A stretch of DNA of 23,081 nt, taken from the IMG/VR virus record IMGVR_UViG_3300025072_000053, positions 1 to 23,081 of that record. One strand, 5' to 3'. The first letter of the stretch is position 1. Every line of letters starts with the position of its first letter. Shown here piece by piece: positions 8,539-15,854 of this stretch. Source of the DNA: a virus. The position numbers and the translations under genes are program-made. Under the pieces are notes generated by a model that was not told where the DNA came from, did no database searches, and saw nothing but the letters and a program-made list of their open reading frames with translations.

Positions 8539-9028
8539 TGTATATGTTTATGGATATGATAAAGAAGATTTAGCACAAGAATTACGATTAGTTATATGTA
8601 AAGCTGCTAAACTTTATAACCCTAATAAGAAAACCATCTTTCATACTTATCTACATACTGCAATGGCTAACACTTTAAAAACTCTATGGATGAAGGCAGC
8701 TAAAAGATTACAAAGTTATAGTCTTGACAAAGAATTTGAAACAAACGATAATAATGATTATCATTATTCATTAAATGATTTTACAAAACAAATAGATATA
8801 AATTTATTAGACTTAGAAGTTGATGATTTATTAGATTCTTTAGGGTTAGATAAAGGTGAAAAACAATTTCTGATCGATAAATTTAAAAATCGTACAATGA
8901 GAGATATAGAAAGTAATTTAAAAAAAATCAAAGATACAGAAATAGTAAATAAAGAAGAGGTGCCGAAAACATATTCGGTGTACAAAGTAAAGAAATCTTT
9001 GAGAAATAAGTTTAGAGAGAATGATTAG
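8477..9028 (+). CDS. Phage RNA polymerase sigma factor, sigma-70 region 2 type
   Basis: A protein of about 183 residues. The segment DKEDLAQELRLVICKAAKLY followed by NPNKKTIFHTYL matches sigma-70 region 2, which binds the polymerase clamp and recognises the -10 element. The C-terminal part (LDKGEKQFLIDKF, then KVKKSLRNKF at the end) looks like a divergent region 4 with an insertion. I prefer TTG 8477 as start because AAGGA at 8463-8467 precedes it by nine bases; ATG 8429 would add 16 residues but has a weak RBS and a longer overlap, and ATG 8528 would cut into region 2. The product would redirect host RNA polymerase, as T4 gp55 does for late genes. Confidence 0.7.
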   Translation: MEINNELILKWEPKVYKMLANVYVYGYDKEDLAQELRLVICKAAKLYNPNKKTIFHTYLHTAMANTLKTLWMKAAKRLQSYSLDKEFETNDNNDYHYSLNDFTKQIDINLLDLEVDDLLDSLGLDKGEKQFLIDKFKNRTMRDIESNLKKIKDTEIVNKEEVPKTYSVYKVKKSLRNKFREND

Positions 9029-9030
9029 TA

Positions 9031-10272
9031 TTGGAAAATTTTAATTTTATAGAATCTGGAATTATATTTGGATTATGTAATCCAAGTAATTTTAAGGATT
9101 TTACATATTTACCTAAAGATTTTGCTGAACATGGTGAAACATATAAGTTCATTCAAGATTATTTAGATAATTATTCTGAATTCCCTACTGTAGAAGTTTT
9201 AGTAGAGAAATTTGATTCATTAAAAATCGAAGCACAATCAATAAATTTCAATTATGCTTTATCCCAATTTACTAACCAAGTAATGTTTAGAAATATAGTT
9301 AATGCTTTCTCTAGTAGTAAACCCTTATTACAAGATAATCCTAAAAAAGCATTAGGATTAATTATGGATAAGTTAAATGATGTAGAAATATTATATGATT
9401 CTGATGTTAATCAATATGACTCTGGAAATTTAGATAGATATGAGGAATGGAAACGTAGAAGTAAGATTAGAAAAATGGGGGATGGTATTATTGGGATAAG
9501 AACACCATTTAAAATGATTAATTCTACAGGAATAGGATGGCAACCGGGAGATTTAATCACTACATATGCAAGACCAACTGTAGGGAAAACATGGTTATGT
9601 TGTAAATTAGCTGCAGATGCGATAAAAAGTGGTTATAAAACCTTATTAGTATCTACAGAAATGCCTAAGACTGCTATAAGTTTACGAATGGATGTATTAT
9701 TAGGTCATATGATGAACTATAAATTATCTCATAGTGCACTTAGGAATGGTAAAGATATAGATGAAGAAGAATATAAAAAGTTTTTAGAAGAAACAGATTT
9801 CAAAAATCTATTAATTTGTGATCATATAAGTGGGGAAGATAGTATATCATTACCAAGTATTACAAATTTGGTAAGAAAGTATTCCCCCGATCTATTGATA
9901 GTAGATGGAGTATATTTAATATCTACATATGATAAAAATAGAGCAGCTTGGGAACAATCACATTCATTATTCTATGGTTTAAAAACTCTAGCTCTATCAA
10001 CTAATACTGCTATAATAGCCTCAACTCAAGCAACAAGAGAAGCTGCAGCTAATATGTTTACTCAACCAACAGCTGGTCAAGTAGCATTTGGGGATGCTTT
10101 AATTAGAGCTTCTGATGTAGCGTTATCAATGTGTATGATAGAAGATCAACCAAAGAAAAGAGAAATAGCTTTCCAAAAATATAGAGATGGAGATTTACAA
10201 TCATTAGATTGTGAGTTTATTTGGGATGTTGATAAAGGGAGAATAGAAGAAGATGATGACTCATTATTCTAG
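9031..10272 (+). CDS. dnaB: DnaB-like replicative DNA helicase
   Basis: A 413-residue RecA-fold ATPase of the DnaB family that unwinds DNA at the phage fork. Walker A is ARPTVGKT at residues 180-187 (K186), with Ala in place of the usual first Gly. Walker B is DLLIVDG at 287-293. STEMPK after the first strand and STQATREAAAN later fit DnaB motifs. The roughly 130-residue N-terminal part is helical. A TGA at 9022 blocks any upstream start in this frame, so TTG 9031 after AGAGAGA is the start. It overlaps the next gene by 20 bases, and its primase partner follows shortly. Confidence 0.85.
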   Translation: MENFNFIESGIIFGLCNPSNFKDFTYLPKDFAEHGETYKFIQDYLDNYSEFPTVEVLVEKFDSLKIEAQSINFNYALSQFTNQVMFRNIVNAFSSSKPLLQDNPKKALGLIMDKLNDVEILYDSDVNQYDSGNLDRYEEWKRRSKIRKMGDGIIGIRTPFKMINSTGIGWQPGDLITTYARPTVGKTWLCCKLAADAIKSGYKTLLVSTEMPKTAISLRMDVLLGHMMNYKLSHSALRNGKDIDEEEYKKFLEETDFKNLLICDHISGEDSISLPSITNLVRKYSPDLLIVDGVYLISTYDKNRAAWEQSHSLFYGLKTLALSTNTAIIASTQATREAAANMFTQPTAGQVAFGDALIRASDVALSMCMIEDQPKKREIAFQKYRDGDLQSLDCEFIWDVDKGRIEEDDDSLF

Positions 10273-10579
10273 AAGAAGGAAATCCAAACCTGTAAAACAA
10301 TTTGCTGGATTTACCATTGATAATAAGAATAATGTATTTTCCAAACTAAAATGTGGTAAATGTTCCATAGATGGAAAATTAAAAATAGGAGTATCTGTTC
10401 TAGATGTTAAATCATTATTAAATAAAAGAATGTTGGGGGTAGTTAAAGACGATCCTTCATGTATAAAATGTGGGACAAGGTTTCCTCAAGGATTTAGGAG
10501 AGTAGTAAATGGTTACATATACAAGACAAAAAAAGAAGTACTTAATAAAGATGACGGATTGGACTCAAGTTTTAACTAA
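10253..10579 (+). CDS. Small zinc-ribbon-like protein of unknown function
   Basis: A 108-residue basic protein with two CxxC pairs, CGKC near residue 34 and CIKC near residue 70, which probably bind one zinc. It is wedged between helicase and primase and overlaps both genes, so it is co-translated with the replication proteins. No family is recognised. A role as a small DNA- or RNA-binding factor in replication or middle-gene control is a guess from context. ATG 10253 and ATG 10256 are adjacent alternatives after GGGAG. Confidence 0.55.
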   Translation: MMTHYSRRRKSKPVKQFAGFTIDNKNNVFSKLKCGKCSIDGKLKIGVSVLDVKSLLNKRMLGVVKDDPSCIKCGTRFPQGFRRVVNGYIYKTKKEVLNKDDGLDSSFN

Positions 10580-11411
10580 TATAGGATTTGATGTACCTTT
10601 AGGTCAAGATCAATTTCAAATATTATGTCCTTTCCATAGTGATAGAGTAAAATCATGTTCTTTAAATACTGAAAAAGGTGTGTGGATTTGTTTTGCTGGA
10701 TGTGGTCAAGGAAGTTTAATAACATTTATTAAAAAATATAAGAATTGGTCTAATGAACAAATTGATTTATTTTTAAATAAATATAAAACAGATTATGATG
10801 ATATTTTTAATTTTGAATTAGATGAAGTTGATTCTATACTTCCAGAGGTTCAAATACCTTATACTCAATTTAAAGTTCCTAATTGGATATTTGATAGGGG
10901 ATTTAATAAAAGCACACTTAAAAAATGGAAATGTGGAGTTACAGGTAATAATGGTTTAGTAATTCCAGTAGAGGATAAAGATTTACGTACAGTTGGATGG
11001 ATAGTAAGACAAGAAAAAAATATTCCTAAATATTTATATTCTACCGGATTGAAGAAATCTAAATTATTATTTGGACAATCATATATAAAACCTTGTAATT
11101 CTATATATGTAACTGAAGGAGCTTTAGATGCCATGTGGATGGATCAATTAGGTTATCCATCAGTAGCGTTATTAGGAATGAATATGTCAAAAACACAACG
11201 AGAATTACTATTGACATTACCAACAAAGGAAATTATACTATGTTTAGATAATGATGATGCGGGGGAGATTGGAAGAAATAATATATTAGATTCATTAATG
11301 GGTAAAATTACTCTGTCTTATATAAAACTTCCTAAAGAATATAAAGACGTACAAGAAATAAAATCTTGTGATATACTTAAAGATATAATAAAAAATAGAA
11401 GATACTGGTAA
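10551..11411 (+). CDS. dnaG: DnaG-like DNA primase (zinc finger plus TOPRIM)
   Basis: A 286-residue primase when started at ATG 10551. Residues C26, H29, C47 and C51 form a CHC2-type zinc site (CPFH ... CFAGC), with three rather than the usual two residues between the last pair. The TOPRIM fold is clear: EGALD at 189-193 and LDNDDAG at 232-238 supply the metal-binding acids. It makes RNA primers for the lagging strand. A longer form from ATG 10509 is possible but would place extra charged residues ahead of the zinc finger. No helicase-binding C-terminal domain as in bacterial DnaG is visible. It overlaps the preceding zinc protein by 29 bases. Confidence 0.85.
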   Translation: MTDWTQVLTNIGFDVPLGQDQFQILCPFHSDRVKSCSLNTEKGVWICFAGCGQGSLITFIKKYKNWSNEQIDLFLNKYKTDYDDIFNFELDEVDSILPEVQIPYTQFKVPNWIFDRGFNKSTLKKWKCGVTGNNGLVIPVEDKDLRTVGWIVRQEKNIPKYLYSTGLKKSKLLFGQSYIKPCNSIYVTEGALDAMWMDQLGYPSVALLGMNMSKTQRELLLTLPTKEIILCLDNDDAGEIGRNNILDSLMGKITLSYIKLPKEYKDVQEIKSCDILKDIIKNRRYW

Positions 11412-11420
11412 GGAGGACAT

Positions 11421-12155
11421 ATGTCAGGAATCGGTATGATACAAAAAAGATTAGAAGATAGAATTGCTAAACAATCACAAGTTAGTGAAAGTAGCGGAAA
11501 AGAAATTTGGTTAAAAGATGGAGATCAACTTTTTATGAAAGCTATTGCTACTGGTGATGAAAATGATATCTATTTACATGAATTCCATATTTATGAGTTC
11601 CAACAAGGAGCAGATAAGGGATGGAGAAGTGTACTTGTAATAGATGGGGAACCTGTAGATGCAGTACCTAGTGAAGCTATGTATTGGGATGACCAGCCGG
11701 ATAAAAGAAAGTTACCTAGACACAAATTCGCTCTTTGGGGATACGTTACAGAGATACTTCACCCCAATAAAAGAGATGAATCATGGGATGAGATAACAAG
11801 TCGGTCAGGAGTGAAAATGTATAGAGAATCAGTTAATGATTTTAAAGTTCTCACACTGTCTTTTGGGGCTCGTAATACCAATTTTTATCAATTTTCAGAT
11901 ATATATGATGAAAATGGGTCTTTAAATAAAAATATAATTAGGATAAAGAGAAGAGGGTCTAACCTAGACACTACTTATACTATTACAACCACTAAAGAGG
12001 TTATAGATATTCCTGAAAATAAAGCGAGTGAAATTAAAAATCTTACTCCTATGTCGGAATATGTTGAACAAAGGTATGGAAAATCTACTTCAGATACAAG
12101 TGTTCCTGATAATGCTGTATCAACTGAAGATGATGACGATGATATGCCGTTCTAA
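11421..12155 (+). CDS. Putative single-stranded DNA-binding protein with SSB-type acidic tip
   Basis: A 244-residue protein after a strong AAGGAGG. Its body is strand-rich (residues 25-190), compatible with an OB fold. Its last eight residues, DDDDDMPF, closely resemble the DDDIPF tip of bacterial SSB that recruits polymerase, helicase and repair partners. The preceding 25 residues are a low-complexity linker, also as in SSB. It sits between primase and DNA polymerase and overlaps the downstream frame by TAATG. I see no zinc motif as in T4 gp32. The function is inferred from tail, size and synteny. Confidence 0.7.
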   Translation: MSGIGMIQKRLEDRIAKQSQVSESSGKEIWLKDGDQLFMKAIATGDENDIYLHEFHIYEFQQGADKGWRSVLVIDGEPVDAVPSEAMYWDDQPDKRKLPRHKFALWGYVTEILHPNKRDESWDEITSRSGVKMYRESVNDFKVLTLSFGARNTNFYQFSDIYDENGSLNKNIIRIKRRGSNLDTTYTITTTKEVIDIPENKASEIKNLTPMSEYVEQRYGKSTSDTSVPDNAVSTEDDDDDMPF

Positions 12156-12181
12156 TGTATAGCACTTCTCCCCTTGTCAAA

Positions 12182-12212
12182 GACTCTCCGGTTCTAATAC
12201 AATCGGAGAGTC
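12182..12212 (+). promoter_or_regulatory. Hairpin that sequesters the polA ribosome binding site (putative translational operator)
   Basis: GACTCTCCG at 12182-12190 is perfectly complementary to CGGAGAGTC at 12204-12212. One G-U and two A-U pairs extend the stem to 12 pairs with a seven-base loop CTAATAC. The 3' arm contains GGAGAG at 12205-12210, which sits ten bases before ATG 12221, the likely polA start. Folding would hide this RBS. No T-tract follows, so it is not a normal intrinsic terminator. Confidence 0.7.
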
Positions 12213-12220
12213 GTAATAAC

Positions 12221-14236
12221 ATGATAGTTACTTCAGAAACATTTAAAGATACATTAAAATCATTTCCAGATACTTCTACATGGATAATAGATGTGGAAAC
12301 TAATGGACTTAACCCTTATGATATGAATCAATTATGTGGTATAGGTTTAGCCCCATTAAATCACTCTGAAAACGAGGCATATTATTTCCCATTTAGACAC
12401 CAAACAGATGAACCTAATTTAACTCAAGCAGAATTGAATGAGTTAGTACAGTTTATAAATGATAAATGTGACACTATTATTGGATATAATGTGAAATTTG
12501 ATGTTAAATTTCTTAATAACGAAGGTGTTAATATTGATAAAATGAAATTTATAGATGTAATAGTTGCAGTTAGAATGACTGAATCTAGTACGGTCAATAG
12601 TTTGAAACTTGTAGATACATTAATTAGAAGTTATGGAGAGCAAGCAGGTAAATATGATATTGAAACTAAGCAGATTCTTCGTGAAAATAAATGGACTAAA
12701 GACTTTTCTCTATCTCCACCATCAATATTAGGTCCTTATTGTATAAAAGATGTATATTGGGCACAGAAAATATATTTAGATAGGCTTGAAAAATTAGAAG
12801 AATCAGGTCAATTAGAGTTATTTGAATTTCAATGTGAACTTACTAAAACTTTATATGACATGGAAAATCGTGGGATTACTATTAATAATGATTATGCTAG
12901 AATTGTTAGTAAAAAAATAGAGGGAAGAGTAAAAGAGTTAAAGCAACGTATATATGATTTAGCTAGTGATGAACTTTTAAAAAAATTAGGATTTGAAGAA
13001 TTAAAATTTAAATTTAATATAAGTAGTCCTCAACAAATTGGTAGAGTATTTAACTTAATGGGTATACATTCCCCTTCTACAACTCCAACAGGGGCAGAAG
13101 CTTGGAATGAGGCAGTACTGATTCAATTGAATAATCCACTCGCAGGTTTAATTAGACAATATAGAACTTTAGAAAAGTTTCGTTCTACTTATATAGAACC
13201 TTATTTGGATATGAATATACTCCATACTAGTTTTCATAATTCAGGTACAGTAACAGGTAGGTTATCTTCACGAAATCCAAACCTTCAAAATATACCTAGA
13301 GGGATAATATATGTAGATGATAGGGAGTTATCTGAAGAAGATAAAGATGAAATTAGAGGTAGAGTAGCAGCGATAGTATCTAGTAAGGGTGGTAATTCTC
13401 AAACCAATCTTACAGATGACGTAATTGAGACATGGAGTTTCCTTGGTGGAGATAATTTTGATTCGACAGATGAAAAACAAGTGTCTATAAGAAATTTGTT
13501 TATACCTAGACAAAATTATAAATTAGTGTCTTATGATTATTCACAAATGGAAGTTAGAGTTTTTATGAATTATGTCAATAATCCTGAAATGAATGAGTTA
13601 ATGAAAAAAGAAAATATAGATTTTCATGGAGAAGCGGCTAAAATTGCTTTTAATATTGAAGAAACTGACCCTGAATTTAAATTTTACAGACAATTAGCTA
13701 AGTCCATTACTTTTGGAGTTATATATGGTATAGGTAAAGATAAGTTAGCACTACAATTAAATTCTACTCCACAAGAAGCGAGCAAATATAAAAGAACTTA
13801 TTTAGAAAATATGAAGGGTTCTAAAAGATTTTTTGATAATGTAGTAAGAACTATAGTAAAAAAGGGATGGGTTCGTAATAAATATAGTAGAATTTATAAA
13901 GTACCAAGAGATGTGGCGTATAGAGGGGTTAATTATTTAATACAAGGAACAAGTGCGGATATTATGAATGAAAGAATGGTTGTTATACATAATTATCTAA
14001 AAGATAAGAAGAGTAATTTGCTTTTACAAGTGCATGATGAAATTATATGTGAAATTCATAATGATGAAATTGAGGAAGTAGCTCCCAAAATTAAGGAGTT
14101 AATGGTAGAAAATTCTTTAAATATACCATTAGAAGTAGATATTGAGCTTTGTGAGCCCTCTTGGGCAGTGAAAAAAGAATATCAGGTGACTGAAAATAAA
14201 AAAATTAATATAATTGATTATATAGACTGGGATTAA
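12221..14236 (+). CDS. polA: Family A DNA polymerase (PolA) with 3'-5' proofreading exonuclease
   Basis: The phage replicative polymerase, about 671 residues from ATG 12221, or 693 from ATG 12155, which overlaps the SSB stop. Numbering from 12155: exonuclease motifs D46xE48, N112xxxD116 and Y195xxxD199 are intact; polymerase motif A is DYSQMEVR starting at D461; motif B has R512, K516, F520 and Y524; motif C is HDE at 627-629. No 5' nuclease domain is present. F520 matches E. coli F762. Compared with E. coli Pol I, about 55 extra residues lie between NIPRG (379-383) and IRNLF (445), just before motif A. I prefer ATG 12221 because GGAGAG precedes it, within a hairpin. Both starts may be used. 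Confidence 0.93.
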   Translation: MIVTSETFKDTLKSFPDTSTWIIDVETNGLNPYDMNQLCGIGLAPLNHSENEAYYFPFRHQTDEPNLTQAELNELVQFINDKCDTIIGYNVKFDVKFLNNEGVNIDKMKFIDVIVAVRMTESSTVNSLKLVDTLIRSYGEQAGKYDIETKQILRENKWTKDFSLSPPSILGPYCIKDVYWAQKIYLDRLEKLEESGQLELFEFQCELTKTLYDMENRGITINNDYARIVSKKIEGRVKELKQRIYDLASDELLKKLGFEELKFKFNISSPQQIGRVFNLMGIHSPSTTPTGAEAWNEAVLIQLNNPLAGLIRQYRTLEKFRSTYIEPYLDMNILHTSFHNSGTVTGRLSSRNPNLQNIPRGIIYVDDRELSEEDKDEIRGRVAAIVSSKGGNSQTNLTDDVIETWSFLGGDNFDSTDEKQVSIRNLFIPRQNYKLVSYDYSQMEVRVFMNYVNNPEMNELMKKENIDFHGEAAKIAFNIEETDPEFKFYRQLAKSITFGVIYGIGKDKLALQLNSTPQEASKYKRTYLENMKGSKRFFDNVVRTIVKKGWVRNKYSRIYKVPRDVAYRGVNYLIQGTSADIMNERMVVIHNYLKDKKSNLLLQVHDEIICEIHNDEIEEVAPKIKELMVENSLNIPLEVDIELCEPSWAVKKEYQVTENKKINIIDYIDWD

Positions 14237-14238
14237 TA

Positions 14239-14433
14239 ATGGAAGTAAAGTTAAAAAATGGTGAATCATTTGAAAGTTTATTTAGAAGATTTAAAAGAAT
14301 GACACAGAAAGAAGATATTGTTGGATTATGTAGAAGAAAACAAGAGTTTGAACCAAAAAGTAAATTAAGACAGAGAAAAAAAGCAGATAAATTAAAAAAA
14401 AGTAGGCAAACTTCTAAAGAAGATGGGAGATAA
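14239..14433 (+). CDS. rpsU: Phage-encoded ribosomal protein bS21
   Basis: A 64-residue, very basic protein. It follows the S21 pattern along its length: VKLKNGESFESLFRRFKR at the start, then an IVGLCRRKQEFEPKSK segment, then a lysine/arginine tail. The E-x-F-x5-RRFKR signature is diagnostic. bS21 sits on the 30S platform beside the anti-Shine-Dalgarno helix and affects initiation. Phage copies are known from marine viruses and are thought to replace or compete with host S21 so that ribosomes favour phage messages. It begins three bases after the polA stop and is probably co-transcribed with the replication genes. Confidence 0.85.
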   Translation: MEVKLKNGESFESLFRRFKRMTQKEDIVGLCRRKQEFEPKSKLRQRKKADKLKKSRQTSKEDGR

Positions 14434-14434
14434 A

Positions 14435-14854
14435 ATGAAAGATCACAAGCTTAAAAAAAATTTAAATAAAGATATATTTTGGTGTGAAGAAAATGATGAT
14501 GAAACTATATACTATGATGGCTTAAAAGAGGCATTTATAGGATTAGGTTATCAACAATTTAATGGACCTTGTGCTGTATATGATAGAGAAAAGGCAATAG
14601 AAATTATTGCAAGAGATTTTTATAATACCAAGAAAAAAGAGTATGATTTTGATAAAATGACTGCTGAAGAAAAATTAAGCACGGTGCAAGAAGTGGGAGA
14701 TGAGTGTTATCAAGAAGCTATGGAGTACTTTGAATACAATACTGAAGGAGCATGGGTTGGAGATAGAACTCCAATATTTGTTCAAATGAAGGAATTATTA
14801 ACACCTATAGAGGAGGAATATGATGCCTATAGGATGGAAGAATCCCAAAGTTAA
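14435..14854 (+). CDS. Hypothetical acidic protein
   Basis: A 139-residue acidic protein of no family that I recognise. The start ATG 14435 is chosen because GGGAGA precedes it and it lies one base after the S21 stop; an in-frame ATG at 14423 would overlap S21. The middle contains KAIEIIARDFYNTKKKEYDF and the end is strongly acidic (PIEEEYDAYRMEESQS). Its 3' end overlaps the DUF3310 gene. It is probably a small cytoplasmic accessory protein of the early region. Confidence 0.55.
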   Translation: MKDHKLKKNLNKDIFWCEENDDETIYYDGLKEAFIGLGYQQFNGPCAVYDREKAIEIIARDFYNTKKKEYDFDKMTAEEKLSTVQEVGDECYQEAMEYFEYNTEGAWVGDRTPIFVQMKELLTPIEEEYDAYRMEESQS

Positions 14855-15173
14855 ATATAATTTTACATTGGGAGAATATGAAGATAAGAAGAAAAATTAT
14901 CCAGATTTAACATGGAAGCAATATAGAGACATGAAAGGATATCCTGATATATCGAATGATGCTATAGGAAATTCTACTGATCCAACACATTATCATTTAG
15001 AGATAGAACCTTGGGATTTTATACATGCAAATAAGTTATCTTTTGCAGAGGGGAATGTAATAAAATATATATGTAGGTGGAGAGAAAAAGGTGGTGTTGA
15101 GGATTTAAAGAAAGCAAAACAATATATAGATATGCTAATAGCTAAGGAGCTAATAAAAAATGGAGAAGTCTAA
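14823..15173 (+). CDS. DUF3310 family protein (phage nucleotide kinase-like)
   Basis: About 116 residues. The second half matches DUF3310 well: THYHLEIEPWDFIHAN, then LSFAEGNVIKYICRWREKGG and VEDLKKAKQYIDMLI. This family is widespread in phages and is often labelled SaV-like or nucleotide kinase, but its biochemistry is not settled. Two adjacent ATGs at 14820 and 14823 follow AGGAGG; the second has the better spacing. It overlaps the gene on each side, within a run of small early genes. Confidence 0.8.
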   Translation: MPIGWKNPKVKYNFTLGEYEDKKKNYPDLTWKQYRDMKGYPDISNDAIGNSTDPTHYHLEIEPWDFIHANKLSFAEGNVIKYICRWREKGGVEDLKKAKQYIDMLIAKELIKNGEV

Positions 15174-15366
15174 AAGTAATAGTTATATTGATACTGATGA
15201 TGATATGAAAACTTTAGAAGAATTTACTTGTAATCCTCATCATTTTATTCTTAAAGAAAGACGTGCCCCTGATTCCCCTAAAGGATTTATAACTGGTAAA
15301 TGTAGTAAATGTAATATTACCCATAAAGAATATATAATAAAAAGGAGGGCTATAAAAAATGGCTAA
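15160..15366 (+). CDS. Small zinc-binding protein
   Basis: A 68-residue protein with potential zinc ligands: CNPHH near residues 24-28 and CSKC near 48-51. Small Cys/His proteins of this sort are common in phage early regions, but the partner is unknown. GGAG precedes ATG 15160, and the gene overlaps its neighbours at both ends. Confidence 0.5.
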   Translation: MEKSKSNSYIDTDDDMKTLEEFTCNPHHFILKERRAPDSPKGFITGKCSKCNITHKEYIIKRRAIKNG

Positions 15367-15592
15367 GATAGGTGTGAAATTAGGGTTTACTTTTAGAGTA
15401 GGTCCATTAGATACTAATCAATATGCAAGAATGGATATGGAAATTCATGATCTTGATACTGAAATTTCTATAGAAGAACAATTGGAGGAAGCTGGGTTAA
15501 CTATAGATAAAGCTTACCAAGTAGTTCATGATAAAGTGGATAATGGAATCAGGGAAATATTTAAAAAAGGTAAGAAAAAAAATGGAAAGTGA
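15359..15592 (+). CDS. Hypothetical small protein
   Basis: A 77-residue protein preceded by GGAGGG. A strand-forming start (KIGVKLGFTFRVG) and an acidic middle (DLDTEISIEEQLEEAG) are followed by a helix and a lysine-rich tail. No family is recognised. The start looks like proteins that use the plain name 'gamma-type' phage accessory factors only in shape, so no function is proposed. It ends 11 bases inside the next gene. Confidence 0.5.
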   Translation: MAKIGVKLGFTFRVGPLDTNQYARMDMEIHDLDTEISIEEQLEEAGLTIDKAYQVVHDKVDNGIREIFKKGKKKNGK

Positions 15593-15851
15593 GTATGTTA
15601 GAGCTATTGTCATGGAAAATATTCTGGCTGAAAGAGAATTTAATACTGAAAAAGTTAGAAATTTTAGAAATAAATCAGATGTAAATGATTTTTGGACAGT
15701 TATTTTAGCGGAAGAATTGGGAGAAATAGCAAAAAAAGTGCGTAAAAATAATACTGCTGGAATGTATAATAGATTGATACAGTGTGCTGGTATTTGCATG
15801 GCATGGGCAGAGGCTTACCATGAAGATAAAATTAAGAAAGAGGATAAATAA
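15582..15851 (+). CDS. MazG-like putative NTP pyrophosphohydrolase
   Basis: About 89 residues from ATG 15582, chosen over ATG 15528 because it avoids a long overlap and fits the domain. The segment AEELGEIAKKVRKNN followed by QCAGICMAWAEAY matches small all-alpha MazG-like proteins, where the EExGE acids bind magnesium. The second acidic motif is less clear (AEAY rather than ExxD), so activity is uncertain. In marine phages MazG-like enzymes are thought to adjust nucleotide pools or alarmone levels. It precedes the recA-like gene by three bases. Confidence 0.5.
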   Translation: MESEYVRAIVMENILAEREFNTEKVRNFRNKSDVNDFWTVILAEELGEIAKKVRKNNTAGMYNRLIQCAGICMAWAEAYHEDKIKKEDK

Positions 15852-15854
15852 TTA

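Noticed and set aside
12182-12212. Intrinsic transcription terminator between SSB and polA
   Set aside because: The stem is GC-rich enough, but no run of T follows, polA clearly belongs to the same operon, and the 3' arm holds an RBS.
12155-12220. ATG 12155 as the only polA start
   Set aside because: It overlaps the SSB stop and may be used by coupling, but it adds 22 residues that lie outside the exonuclease domain, and ATG 12221 has the better RBS. Kept as an alternative.
14423-14434. ATG 14423 as start of the acidic protein
   Set aside because: It would overlap the S21 gene by 11 bases, while ATG 14435 has GGGAGA directly upstream and follows the S21 stop by one base.
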